DNA of 22,071 nt from the NCBI GenBank assembly GCA_947384015.1, contig CANDFN010000005.1, forward strand, positions 1 to 22,071, given 5' to 3'. This document shows, one piece after another, positions 16,134-22,071 of this stretch. The stretch comes from an uncultured Clostridia bacterium. GTDB taxonomy: Bacteria; Bacillota; Clostridia; Christensenellales; UBA1242. The translations under genes were made by a program, and so were the position numbers. Position 1 is the first letter of the stretch, and each line of letters begins with the position of its first letter. Below the pieces are notes generated by a model that searched no databases, had not been told where the DNA came from, and worked only from the letters and a program-made list of their open reading frames with translations.

Positions 16134-16520
16134 ATGGAAAAAGTGCAACAAATCTATCAAAAAAATGCTTTAGCACTTGCATATGTTGGCGATGCTGTTT
16201 TTTCGCTTATGGTTAGAAATTATTTAGTAACTAAATATGATAATAACCTAAGCACAATAAATAAAAAGGCAAACGCTGTGGTTTGTGCACGTAATCAGGC
16301 AGAATTAATTCAACTACTTTTGCCAATGCTTAATAAACAAGAACAAGATATAGCAAACCGTGCACGTAATGCACATACAAACAACAAGGCAAAAAACAGC
16401 ACTCTTGCACAATATCATTTGGCTACAGAGTTTGAGGCAATTGTTGGCTTTTGGCATTTAACTGGGCAAGAAGAAAAATTAAACAAAATGTTTAACGAAT
16501 TGGTGGTAGGTAGTTTATGA
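16134..16520 (+). CDS. mrnC: Mini-ribonuclease III
   Basis: Mini-III is an RNase III-type catalytic domain without a dsRNA-binding domain; it matures the ends of 23S rRNA in Bacillota. The 128-residue product has the signature LALAYVGDAVFSLMVRNYL, with the catalytic Asp at D20, then NRARNAHTNNKAKNST, and LATEFEAIVGFWHLTG with the catalytic Glu at E101. Length and motif order match the family. It is the first gene of a six-gene run and overlaps rlmB by ATGA, the usual neighbour order in Bacillota. The ATG at 16134 was preferred to a TTG at 16110 because the latter lies in the promoter. Confidence 0.95.
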   Translation: MEKVQQIYQKNALALAYVGDAVFSLMVRNYLVTKYDNNLSTINKKANAVVCARNQAELIQLLLPMLNKQEQDIANRARNAHTNNKAKNSTLAQYHLATEFEAIVGFWHLTGQEEKLNKMFNELVVGSL

Positions 16521-17215
16521 TAGTATATGGCACTAATGTGGTAAGAGAATTAATCAATTCAAACACGCGCATTAATAAAATAATTTATTCAACAAATAGG
16601 GCAGATGTTAGCGAACTTGTAGCACTTGCAGAGCGTAAAGGAATAAAAACAGAACGCAATACAGATAAAACAGAAAACGGCCAAGGAATAATGGCAGACA
16701 TCCCAAACTTTAAATACTGCGAAATTTCAGATATACTAAATTTTGCAAACAATAAAAATCAAGTGCCATTTATTCTTGTTTTAGATGGTATACAAGACCC
16801 TCATAATTTAGGTGCATTAATTAGAACAGCAGAGTGCGCTGGTGTGCATGGAATAATAATTCCAACAAATAGGGCAACTGATATAACAGATACGGTTTAT
16901 AAAACCAGCGCTGGTGCAGTTGCACATATGCACATAGCTAAAGTTGTTAATCTAACTCGTGCAATTCAAGAACTAAAGGATGCAGGCGTTTGGGTGTATG
17001 CATTAGAAGCAGACGGCACAAATATGTATAACGAAAACTTTAATTATCCTACTGCACTAATCGTGGGTAGCGAAGGTAAAGGTGTATCACACCTTGTGCG
17101 CCAAAACGCAGATGTTGTTATAAGTTTAGATATGTTTGGCAAGGTTAATAGTTTAAATGCTTCTAACGCTGGTGCAATAGCTATGTATGAAGTGATAAGA
17201 CAAAGGAGAAAATAA
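16517..17215 (+). CDS. rlmB: 23S rRNA (guanosine-2'-O-)-methyltransferase RlmB, SpoU/TrmH family
   Basis: RlmB-type enzymes methylate a guanosine 2'-OH of 23S rRNA using S-adenosylmethionine. The 232-residue product has an N-terminal substrate-binding domain (MIVYGTNVVRELINSNTRI, then ALAERKGIK) and a C-terminal trefoil-knot SPOUT domain. The knot motifs are LDGIQDPHNLGALIRTAECAGV (motif 1, with the conserved N and R), IVGSEGKGVSHLVRQNAD (motif 2) and GKVNSLNASNAGAIAMYEV (motif 3). The ATG lies inside the end of mrnC (ATGA overlap), and its TAA stop directly abuts the TTG start of the sigma-factor gene. Substrate identity rests on the domain type and neighbours; a paralogue acting on another RNA is possible. 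Confidence 0.92.
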   Translation: MIVYGTNVVRELINSNTRINKIIYSTNRADVSELVALAERKGIKTERNTDKTENGQGIMADIPNFKYCEISDILNFANNKNQVPFILVLDGIQDPHNLGALIRTAECAGVHGIIIPTNRATDITDTVYKTSAGAVAHMHIAKVVNLTRAIQELKDAGVWVYALEADGTNMYNENFNYPTALIVGSEGKGVSHLVRQNADVVISLDMFGKVNSLNASNAGAIAMYEVIRQRRK

Positions 17216-17803
17216 TTGGTAGATTTACTAAAACTAGTGCATGATGCAAAGGCTGGTAATAACGAGGCAATGGAAGAAGTTTTACAGCAGTTTAAGCCAA
17301 AAGTTACTGCAATTTGTCGTGAATACTTTTTAGTGGGTGCGGATTTTGACGACCTTATTCAGGAAGGGATGATTGGTTTATATAAAGCAATAAATTCGTT
17401 TGACGAAGAAAAGAACAATTTAAAGACCTATGCTTCGCTTTGTATACATCGTCAATTGCAAAATGCAGTAAAGAATGCTAATCGCAAAAAAAATAGCCCA
17501 CTAAATAGCTATGTGCCAATAAATTTTGAAGATAGCGATGATGACGAAGTAACCTCAAATCTGGTTATTGTGGATGATAGTAGTGATGTTGAAAAGAATT
17601 ATATAGATAAAGAAATGAATGCCATTGTTATAAGCAGAGTAAAGGTCATGCTTACAGAAGAACAATTTAAACTACTAAAAAGGTTCTTAAATGGTGATAG
17701 TTATGCGCACATGGCAGAAGTGCTAAATATTACACAAAAAAAAGTGGATAACGAAATTCAGTCTATTAAGAAAAAATTACGCACAATAAAAGGAGAAATT
17801 TAA
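17216..17803 (+). CDS. sigH: Sigma-70 family factor, SigH-like
   Basis: The 195-residue product has sigma region 2 (DFDDLIQEGMIGLYKAINSFDEEKNNLKTYASLCIHRQL, about residues 43-81, with the core-binding and -10 recognition helices) and a C-terminal region 4 helix-turn-helix (MLTEEQFKLLKRFLNGDSYAHMAEVLNITQKKVDNEIQSIKKKL). The size and the position directly after mrnC-rlmB match SigH (Spo0H), the stationary-phase and pre-sporulation factor; the yacP gene usually found between is absent. The start is TTG at 17216, directly after the rlmB stop and 7 nt after AGGAG (17204-17208); the next ATG would cut off the N-terminal helix. It overlaps dnaX by one base (TAATG). No other sporulation gene is visible here. 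Confidence 0.88.
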   Translation: MVDLLKLVHDAKAGNNEAMEEVLQQFKPKVTAICREYFLVGADFDDLIQEGMIGLYKAINSFDEEKNNLKTYASLCIHRQLQNAVKNANRKKNSPLNSYVPINFEDSDDDEVTSNLVIVDDSSDVEKNYIDKEMNAIVISRVKVMLTEEQFKLLKRFLNGDSYAHMAEVLNITQKKVDNEIQSIKKKLRTIKGEI

Positions 17804-19341
17804 TGAACTTAGCCCTTTATAGAGAGTTCCGTCCAAAAACATTTGATGATGTTGTAGGTCAGGAATATATTATAAATACACTAAAAAATCAAATAAAATA
17901 TAATAGGCTTACCCATGCCTATCTCTTTTGCGGGCCAAGAGGAACAGGTAAAACTAGCACGGCAAAAATTTTTGCAAAGGCTGTAAATTGCACGCATAGT
18001 GCGGACGGTAATCCTTGCGGGTTGTGCGCTGAATGTGTGGCATTAAACGAGGCTAACACAGATATTATTGAAATAGATGCGGCAAGTAATAACAGGGTTG
18101 AAGAAATAAGAGATTTGCGCGAAAAAGTGGCTTTTCCACCACTAATTGGTAAGTATAAAGTTTATATTGTGGACGAAGTTCATATGCTTACAGATAGTGC
18201 TTTTAACGCTTTGTTAAAAACTTTAGAAGAACCACCCGCACACGTTATATTTATTTTAGCAACAACAGAAATTCATAAACTTCCAGCAACCATTTTATCT
18301 CGTTGTGCAAGGTTTGATTTTAAGTTGTTAGAAATAAATACTTTAATTGAACATTTAAGACATGTGTTTGATAGCAAAGGCATAAAATACGATGAAAAAA
18401 GTTTACACCTAATTGCAAAAGCGGGCGAAGGCAGTGTGCGTGATATGTTGTCTATTGCAGATAGTGTTGCCTCTTATGCAAACTATAACATCACATTTGA
18501 TGTGGCAGAAAAAGTTATAGGCTTGTCTAATAGAGATAGCATTAAAAAGATTTTACAATCTCTTGCAAACAAAGATATAAGTGCACTATTTACATCTATA
18601 AAAGAAGTGTTAGGTGCTGGCAAAAATATTCAAGTTTTGTGTAAAGAAACAGCGGACTTTATTAAAAACCTTATTATGATAAAAGTTGGCGTGGGCGATT
18701 ATGCTGTGTTAGACATTTTGCCTGGGGAATATGCACAAATTGCAGATATTGCAACATTGTTTGACGTAAACTTTTTAAAAAGGGCGTTTAGTAAGTTTGC
18801 AGAGATTGAACTAAATTTAAAATACAGCCTTAATCCAGAAAACTTATTTGAAAGTGCATGCTTAACTTTGTTGGACGATGGTGCAGCTCAAGTTAATACT
18901 GTTGCTCAGTCTACACAAAGGGTGGCAACAAACAATGTTAAACCAACTCAAACCGTGCAACTTCAGCCCGTGCAGGAGGCTGAACCTCAGGCAACAGTTC
19001 AACCAACAGCACCTGTTCAAAAAAGCGAAACGGATAGGGTTTGGGGCAATGTTCTAATTAAGGTTAGGGAAAATAATTTGTTTGCATTATCTAACGCGCT
19101 AACTAGTGTATTTAAGGTAGAAGAAATAAATAAACGCTTAATATTGCACACAAATGATTTATCTAGCCGTGATTTAATTGACAATAAAGATAAACTTGAT
19201 GTATTATTAAAATTAGTAAACTTGTTTGATGAAAGCATAACAAAAATAGAAGTTATGTATGATAAACAAAATGCTTCTACGCAAGATATTAAAGATAATT
19301 TAAAAGAAATTTTTAAATCAAAAATAAAGTTTAAAGAATAA
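17803..19341 (+). CDS. dnaX: DNA polymerase III subunit gamma/tau
   Basis: DnaX is the ATPase of the clamp loader that places the beta clamp on primed DNA. The 512-residue product has Walker A GPRGTGKT (44-51), four zinc-binding cysteines (C63, C72, C75, C78), Walker B region VDEVHML (D124-E125), and the sensor/arginine-finger motif SRC at 166-168. Domain III follows to about residue 370, then a Gln/Pro/Thr/Val-rich linker (about 370-408) and a C-terminal tau-type domain. AGGAG at 17791-17795 lies 7 nt before the ATG, which overlaps the sigma-factor stop (TAATG). A run of six A at 19019-19024, at the end of the linker, opens a -1 frame that stops at 19035-19037; see findings. It is followed 26 nt later by ybaB, as in other Bacillota. 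Confidence 0.97.
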   Translation: MNLALYREFRPKTFDDVVGQEYIINTLKNQIKYNRLTHAYLFCGPRGTGKTSTAKIFAKAVNCTHSADGNPCGLCAECVALNEANTDIIEIDAASNNRVEEIRDLREKVAFPPLIGKYKVYIVDEVHMLTDSAFNALLKTLEEPPAHVIFILATTEIHKLPATILSRCARFDFKLLEINTLIEHLRHVFDSKGIKYDEKSLHLIAKAGEGSVRDMLSIADSVASYANYNITFDVAEKVIGLSNRDSIKKILQSLANKDISALFTSIKEVLGAGKNIQVLCKETADFIKNLIMIKVGVGDYAVLDILPGEYAQIADIATLFDVNFLKRAFSKFAEIELNLKYSLNPENLFESACLTLLDDGAAQVNTVAQSTQRVATNNVKPTQTVQLQPVQEAEPQATVQPTAPVQKSETDRVWGNVLIKVRENNLFALSNALTSVFKVEEINKRLILHTNDLSSRDLIDNKDKLDVLLKLVNLFDESITKIEVMYDKQNASTQDIKDNLKEIFKSKIKFKE

Positions 19342-19367
19342 GTATAAAAATAAAAGGAGAGTTAATT

Positions 19368-19715
19368 ATGGCATATGGTGGATACCGCGGAGGCGGTTTT
19401 GGCGGTGGCATGGGAGGAATGAACATGAATTCCCTTATGCAACAAGCAAAAAAGATGCAAGAACAAATGGCAAAGGCGGAAGAGGAATTGGAAAACGCTG
19501 AAGTTGTTGGTAAAGCAGGCGGAGATATGGTTACCATTACCATGAATGGTAAAAAGGAAATTAAATCTATTAAACTAAGCAGGGCTGCAGTAGACCCAGA
19601 TGATGTAGAGATGTTAGAAGATTTAATTATTGTTGCAATAAAAGATGCAACCGCAAAGGCAGACGAATTAGCAAAAGATAAGTCACCTATGGGTGGAATG
19701 GGTGGTTTGTTTTAA
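19368..19715 (+). CDS. YbaB/EbfC family nucleoid-associated protein
   Basis: YbaB/EbfC proteins are small dimeric DNA-binding proteins encoded between dnaX and recR in very many bacteria. The 115-residue product has the family core MNSLMQQAKKMQEQMAKAEEELENAEVVGKAG followed by VTITMNGKKEIKSIKLS and a C-terminal helical part. It carries a Gly/Tyr/Arg-rich N-terminal extension of about 20 residues (AYGGYRGGGFGGGMGGMNM) and a Gly/Met-rich tail (MGGMGGLF). AGGAG precedes the ATG at 19368; internal ATGs at 19410 and 19422 could start a core-length form but have weaker sites. The TAA stop overlaps the recR ATG (TAATG). Confidence 0.92.
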   Translation: MAYGGYRGGGFGGGMGGMNMNSLMQQAKKMQEQMAKAEEELENAEVVGKAGGDMVTITMNGKKEIKSIKLSRAAVDPDDVEMLEDLIIVAIKDATAKADELAKDKSPMGGMGGLF

Positions 19716-20305
19716 TGCAAATAGACGCACTTAATCGTTTAATAAACGAATTTACTAAGCTACCAGCAGTTGGCAAAAAAACGGCAGAAAGGTATGCTTA
19801 CTTTTTGCTATCTTGCACAGAGGATGAAGTGCATAATTTTGCTACCAGCATGATTGATGCAAAAACAAAAATTCATTATTGTAAAATTTGTGCAAATTTT
19901 ACAGATAAAGAAATTTGCGAAGTTTGTGCAAGGCAAAATAAAGAGCCTATAATTTGTGTGGTAAAAGAACCTAAAGATGTAGAATCTATGCAAAAGGTTA
20001 GGGATTTTAATGGAAGTTATCATGTATTACATGGGGTAATAAATCCGCTAGAAGGAAAAGGCCCTAACGATATTAACATTCGCTCGCTTTTAACCCGTAT
20101 AAGCACAGAACAAATTAAAGAGGTTATTGTTGCAACAAACCCAGATGTGGAAGGAGAAGCAACCGCAATTTATATTGCAAACCTACTAAAACCATTGGGC
20201 GTAAAAGTTACACGCCCTGCGCAAGGGGTAGCCATGGGTAGCGAACTAGAATATACCGATGCAGTAACCTTGCAAAAAGCACTTACAGCCAGAAGGGAAA
20301 TTTAA
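19715..20305 (+). CDS. recR: Recombination protein RecR
   Basis: RecR works with RecO and RecF to load RecA on gapped DNA. The 196-residue product has normal family length. It shows an N-terminal helix-hairpin-helix (LINEFTKLPAVGKKTAERYAYFLL), a zinc finger with C56, C59, C68 and C71 (CKICANF..CEVCA), and a Toprim domain (ICVVKEPKDVESMQKV ... EVIVATNPDVEGEATAIYIANLLKPLGVKVTRPAQGVAMGSELEY). The start overlaps the ybaB stop by one base, so translation is probably coupled; only a weak GGTGG lies upstream. It is the last gene of the run, and a strong terminator follows. Confidence 0.97.
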   Translation: MQIDALNRLINEFTKLPAVGKKTAERYAYFLLSCTEDEVHNFATSMIDAKTKIHYCKICANFTDKEICEVCARQNKEPIICVVKEPKDVESMQKVRDFNGSYHVLHGVINPLEGKGPNDINIRSLLTRISTEQIKEVIVATNPDVEGEATAIYIANLLKPLGVKVTRPAQGVAMGSELEYTDAVTLQKALTARREI

Positions 20306-20340
20306 CACTGCGCTTACACTTTAAATGGAATTTTCAAATA

Positions 20341-20372
20341 AAAAACTCTTTACACAAAGTAAAGAGTTTTTT
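20341..20372. terminator. Bidirectional terminator after recR
   Basis: CTCTTTAC/GTAAAGAG (20346-20353 and 20359-20366, 5-nt loop) is flanked by AAAAA and TTTTTT. It closes the mrnC-to-recR run and also the converging XRE gene, whose stop is at 20378. Confidence 0.9.
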
Positions 20373-20377
20373 GTTTG

Positions 20378-20704
20378 TTAATTCTTATTTTTTATATTTA
20401 ATATTGCCAATATTGTTTCTTTTTCATCGTTTGTTAATCTGTTTATTTTATTAAAAAACGATAAATCTGTTTCATATTTTGATAAATCAGGATAAAAGAA
20501 TTCAAAAGTCGTTACTTCTAAAATCTCTAATGTTTCAAGTAAGGTATCTATTGTTAATTGGATTTCTCCACTTTCTATTCTGTAAAAGTAAGTTTTAGAA
20601 TGACCTAAACTTAAACCTAGTTGATAAGCTGAAATATTCTTTTTATTACGAAAATAACCAATTCTATTTAAAATTTCTTCTTTTGTTAAATTTATGTCTT
20701 TCAT
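20378..20704 (-). CDS. XRE-family helix-turn-helix transcriptional regulator
   Basis: The 108-residue product has an N-terminal Cro/CI-type helix-turn-helix at about residues 11-66 (ILNRIGYFRNKKNISAYQLG, then GHSKTYFYRIESGEIQLTIDTLLETLEILEV), with the recognition helix around SKTYFYRIES. A short helical C-terminal part (FFNKINRLTNDEKETILAIL) may mediate dimerisation. There is no ligand-binding or peptidase domain. AGGA lies 7 nt before the ATG at 20704. It is divergent from the SLOG gene across a 160-nt region holding three copies of a 13-bp near-palindrome, its likely operators. Autoregulation and control of the divergent gene are inferred from this arrangement. Confidence 0.88.
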   Translation of the reverse strand: MKDINLTKEEILNRIGYFRNKKNISAYQLGLSLGHSKTYFYRIESGEIQLTIDTLLETLEILEVTTFEFFYPDLSKYETDLSFFNKINRLTNDEKETILAILNIKNKN

Positions 20705-20749
20705 ATAATTTCCTATATTAATTCTAACAAAGTTAAAAATTTAACTATT

Positions 20750-20762
20750 TACGCATTACGTA
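20750..20762. promoter_or_regulatory. Candidate XRE operator, site 1
   Basis: TACGCATTACGTA has perfect TACG/CGTA half-sites around 5 nt. It lies upstream of the SLOG promoter candidate and next to the inverted flank TTAACTATT (20741-20749). Confidence 0.6.
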
Positions 20763-20768
20763 TATTAT

Positions 20769-20798
20769 TTGCATTATTATTCCTTAATATGTTACAAT
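20769..20798 (+). promoter_or_regulatory. Candidate SLOG-gene promoter
   Basis: TTGCAT (20769-20774), an 18-nt spacer and TACAAT (20793-20798) would start transcription near 20805, inside operator site 2. A second -10 candidate, TATAAT at 20829-20834, touches site 3 but lacks a good -35 element. Confidence 0.45.
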
Positions 20799-20802
20799 AG
20801 TT

Positions 20803-20815
20803 AACGTATTCCGTA
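20803..20815. promoter_or_regulatory. Candidate XRE operator, site 2
   Basis: AACGTATTCCGTA matches site 1 with one half-site change (AACG/CGTA). It is 53 bp from site 1 and is preceded by AATAGTTAA (20796-20804), the exact inverse of the flank of site 1. Confidence 0.6.
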
Positions 20816-20833
20816 AAAATAATGCGATTATAA

Positions 20834-20846
20834 TACGGATTACGAA
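20834..20846. promoter_or_regulatory. Candidate XRE operator, site 3
   Basis: TACGGATTACGAA matches the same 13-bp pattern with one half-site change (TACG/CGAA). It is 31 bp from site 2 and overlaps the end of the TATAAT at 20829-20834. Confidence 0.6.
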
Positions 20847-20864
20847 AATAATGGAGGAAAATGT

Positions 20865-21359
20865 ATGAAATTAAACACTTGTTGCTTTACGGGGCATCGT
20901 TGCCAAAAATTACCATGGGGGTTTAACGAAGAAGACAAAAGGTGTATTAAAATTAAAGAGATAGTGACAAAAGAAATTGAAAAAGCAATAAATCAAGGTT
21001 ATACTCATTTTATTTCTGGCATGGCTATCGGCTTTGATATGTTTTGCGCAGAAATTGTTTTAAGCTTAAAAAACAGATATCCATTTATTACATTAGAGTG
21101 TGCGTTACCATGTATTGGGCAGGAAAAATTATGGAGTAGATATTTACAAGAAAGATATTTAAAAATAATTAATAAAGCAGATAAAACGCGTTGTGTTTAT
21201 AATAAATATGAAAATGGTTGTATGCAAGAAAGAAATAAATACATGATAAATAATTCTTCGCGTATAATTGCTTTATATAATGGTCAAAATGGTGGGACAA
21301 GAACTACAATAAACTATGCAAAAAGTTTGGGCTTACAAATTATAATAATTAAGCCTTAA
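20865..21359 (+). CDS. SLOG superfamily protein, DUF1273/YpsA-like
   Basis: The 164-residue product begins with the family signature TCCFTGHRCQKLPWGFNEED and continues with a Rossmann-like core: GYTHFISGMAIGFDMFCAEIV, then ITLECALPC, and a C-terminal IALYNGQNGGTRTTINYAKSLGLQIIII. SLOG proteins (related to DprA and LOG) are proposed to bind or process nucleotide-derived ligands; DUF1273 members have no established biochemical activity. GGAGG lies 7 nt before the ATG at 20865. It is divergent from the XRE regulator and followed by a strong terminator, so it forms a one-gene unit in a two-gene module. Whether the module is housekeeping or an acquired defence or signalling cassette cannot be decided from the window. 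Confidence 0.85.
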   Translation: MKLNTCCFTGHRCQKLPWGFNEEDKRCIKIKEIVTKEIEKAINQGYTHFISGMAIGFDMFCAEIVLSLKNRYPFITLECALPCIGQEKLWSRYLQERYLKIINKADKTRCVYNKYENGCMQERNKYMINNSSRIIALYNGQNGGTRTTINYAKSLGLQIIIIKP

Positions 21360-21368
21360 TGAGTAAAT

Positions 21369-21397
21369 AAAAAATCACGGTTAGTCCGTGATTTTTT
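21369..21397. terminator. Bidirectional terminator between the SLOG gene and rubrerythrin
   Basis: ATCACGG/CCGTGAT with a TTAGT loop is flanked by A- and T-runs. It serves both converging genes (stops at 21359 and 21402). Confidence 0.9.
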
Positions 21398-21401
21398 ATT
21401 T

Positions 21402-21992
21402 TTATAAAATGCTAAAGTCTATTCTGTAGTAGCCTTGACCCATATTGCATAGCGGGCAGGTTTTTGGTGCACATTTGTCTTGCACAACGGTGCCACAATT
21501 ATCGCATTTAAAAGGACGTTTGCCAACCTTGCTTTTATAAAGAGAGTTGGAACATAAACTGTTATGCAACTCAGTTAAGGTTTTGTTGTGAGAAATTTCT
21601 ACAAGTGCTATCATGTCAAACAATTCTGCAACATCTTTAAACCCTTCATCTCTAGCGATATCTGCAAAGTTGGGGTAGATGCTTTCTCCACTGTTCTTTT
21701 CGTTTTCAGCTTCTAGTTTTAACGCATCACATAGTTCCCCAGTTCTAAAAGGGTAGCCAGCATTAATGTCTATATTTTGGACATTTGCCCCACCATATTC
21801 GCTAATCTTCATAAAAAATTGTTCGGCATGAGCCATTTCGTTGTGGGCTAGGGTGCGGATTAATGCGCTCATATATTGATAGCCTTCTTGTTGGGCTTTC
21901 TTTGCTAAAAATTGATATCTAGCCCCTTCTTGACATTCTGCCGCAAAACTGCGTGCTAAATTTTCTTTTGTTATGCTTTTTTGAAAATCCAT
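21402..21992 (-). CDS. Rubrerythrin family protein
   Basis: Rubrerythrins are peroxide-reducing enzymes of anaerobes. The 196-residue product has an N-terminal ferritin-like four-helix domain with di-iron ligand candidates E19 (AAECQEGARYQF), E52 and H55 (HNEMAHAEQF), a Glu of EAENEKNSGE (around 94-98), and E132 and H135 (VEISHNKT). The C-terminal rubredoxin-like domain binds one iron through C163-x2-C166 (CDNCG) and C179-x2-C182 (CPLCN); an extra C174 lies between. GAGG lies 6 nt before the ATG at 21992. No clear promoter was found in the 79 nt up to the window end. Its presence supports an anaerobic host. Confidence 0.94.
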   Translation of the reverse strand: MDFQKSITKENLARSFAAECQEGARYQFLAKKAQQEGYQYMSALIRTLAHNEMAHAEQFFMKISEYGGANVQNIDINAGYPFRTGELCDALKLEAENEKNSGESIYPNFADIARDEGFKDVAELFDMIALVEISHNKTLTELHNSLCSNSLYKSKVGKRPFKCDNCGTVVQDKCAPKTCPLCNMGQGYYRIDFSIL

Positions 21993-22071
21993 ATTTCACC
22001 TCATATTGATGTTTGGCATATTTAGTTAATTAATACACCTAAATTAAAAATTTTAAAAAATTATTAAAATT

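Noticed and set aside
17216..17269. Later ATG start for the sigma factor at about 17270
   Set aside because: It would remove the N-terminal helix before region 2, and AGGAG at 17204-17208 is correctly spaced for the TTG at 17216.

Overview
The window is 22 kb of AT-rich bacterial chromosome, roughly one third G+C by eye. It is densely coded and read with the standard bacterial code: TGA is a true stop at the ends of addB and mrnC, so this is not a Mollicutes-type code. The gene set points to an uncultured-type anaerobic member of the Bacillota (Clostridia). The reasons are the AddAB type of recombination nuclease, mrnC-rlmB followed by a SigH-like sigma factor, dnaX-ybaB-recR, CvpA, a YjzC-like small protein, and a rubrerythrin. 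No phage, insertion sequence, tRNA, rRNA or CRISPR array was seen.

Layout. 1-1062: 3' part of ychF. 1208-2131: a DUF4116-like repeat protein with its own consensus promoter. 2194-4202 (minus): the cvpA-tyrS operon, divergent from ftsH (4443-6683). 6733-7335: an unrecognised membrane-anchored, tyrosine-rich protein with its own promoter and terminator. 7371-8330 (minus): a protein of four tandem helicase-associated-like repeats with no helicase. 8427-8588 (minus): a YjzC-like 53-residue protein. 8696-9475: a nucleoside phosphorylase family protein. 9545-15783: addB-addA. 15822-16043 (minus): a small protein with a conserved-looking motif. 16134-20305: a six-gene run mrnC-rlmB-sigH-dnaX-ybaB-recR with overlaps or very short gaps. 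20378-21359: a divergent XRE regulator / SLOG (DUF1273) pair. 21402-21992 (minus): rubrerythrin. Convergent junctions carry compact hairpins with A- and T-tracts that can terminate both strands.

How the genes relate. addAB, recR and the dnaX clamp-loader gene form a DNA replication and repair theme. mrnC and rlmB mature 23S rRNA, ychF is a ribosome-associated ATPase, and tyrS serves translation. FtsH provides membrane proteolysis. The XRE/SLOG pair looks like a self-contained regulated module placed between housekeeping genes.

Most interesting observations. (1) Three genes (8696, 9545, 16134) have a promoter placed so that the predicted transcription start falls on the A of the ATG, with the same geometry each time and no ribosome-binding site, which suggests leaderless mRNAs. 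(2) The XRE/SLOG intergenic region holds three copies of a 13-bp near-palindrome spaced 53 and 31 bp apart, close to whole helical turns. (3) AddB has lost its Walker A motif while keeping the iron-sulfur and nuclease residues. (4) The orphan helicase-associated repeat protein has no recognised partner. No wholly new multi-gene system is evident; the XRE/SLOG module is the nearest candidate.
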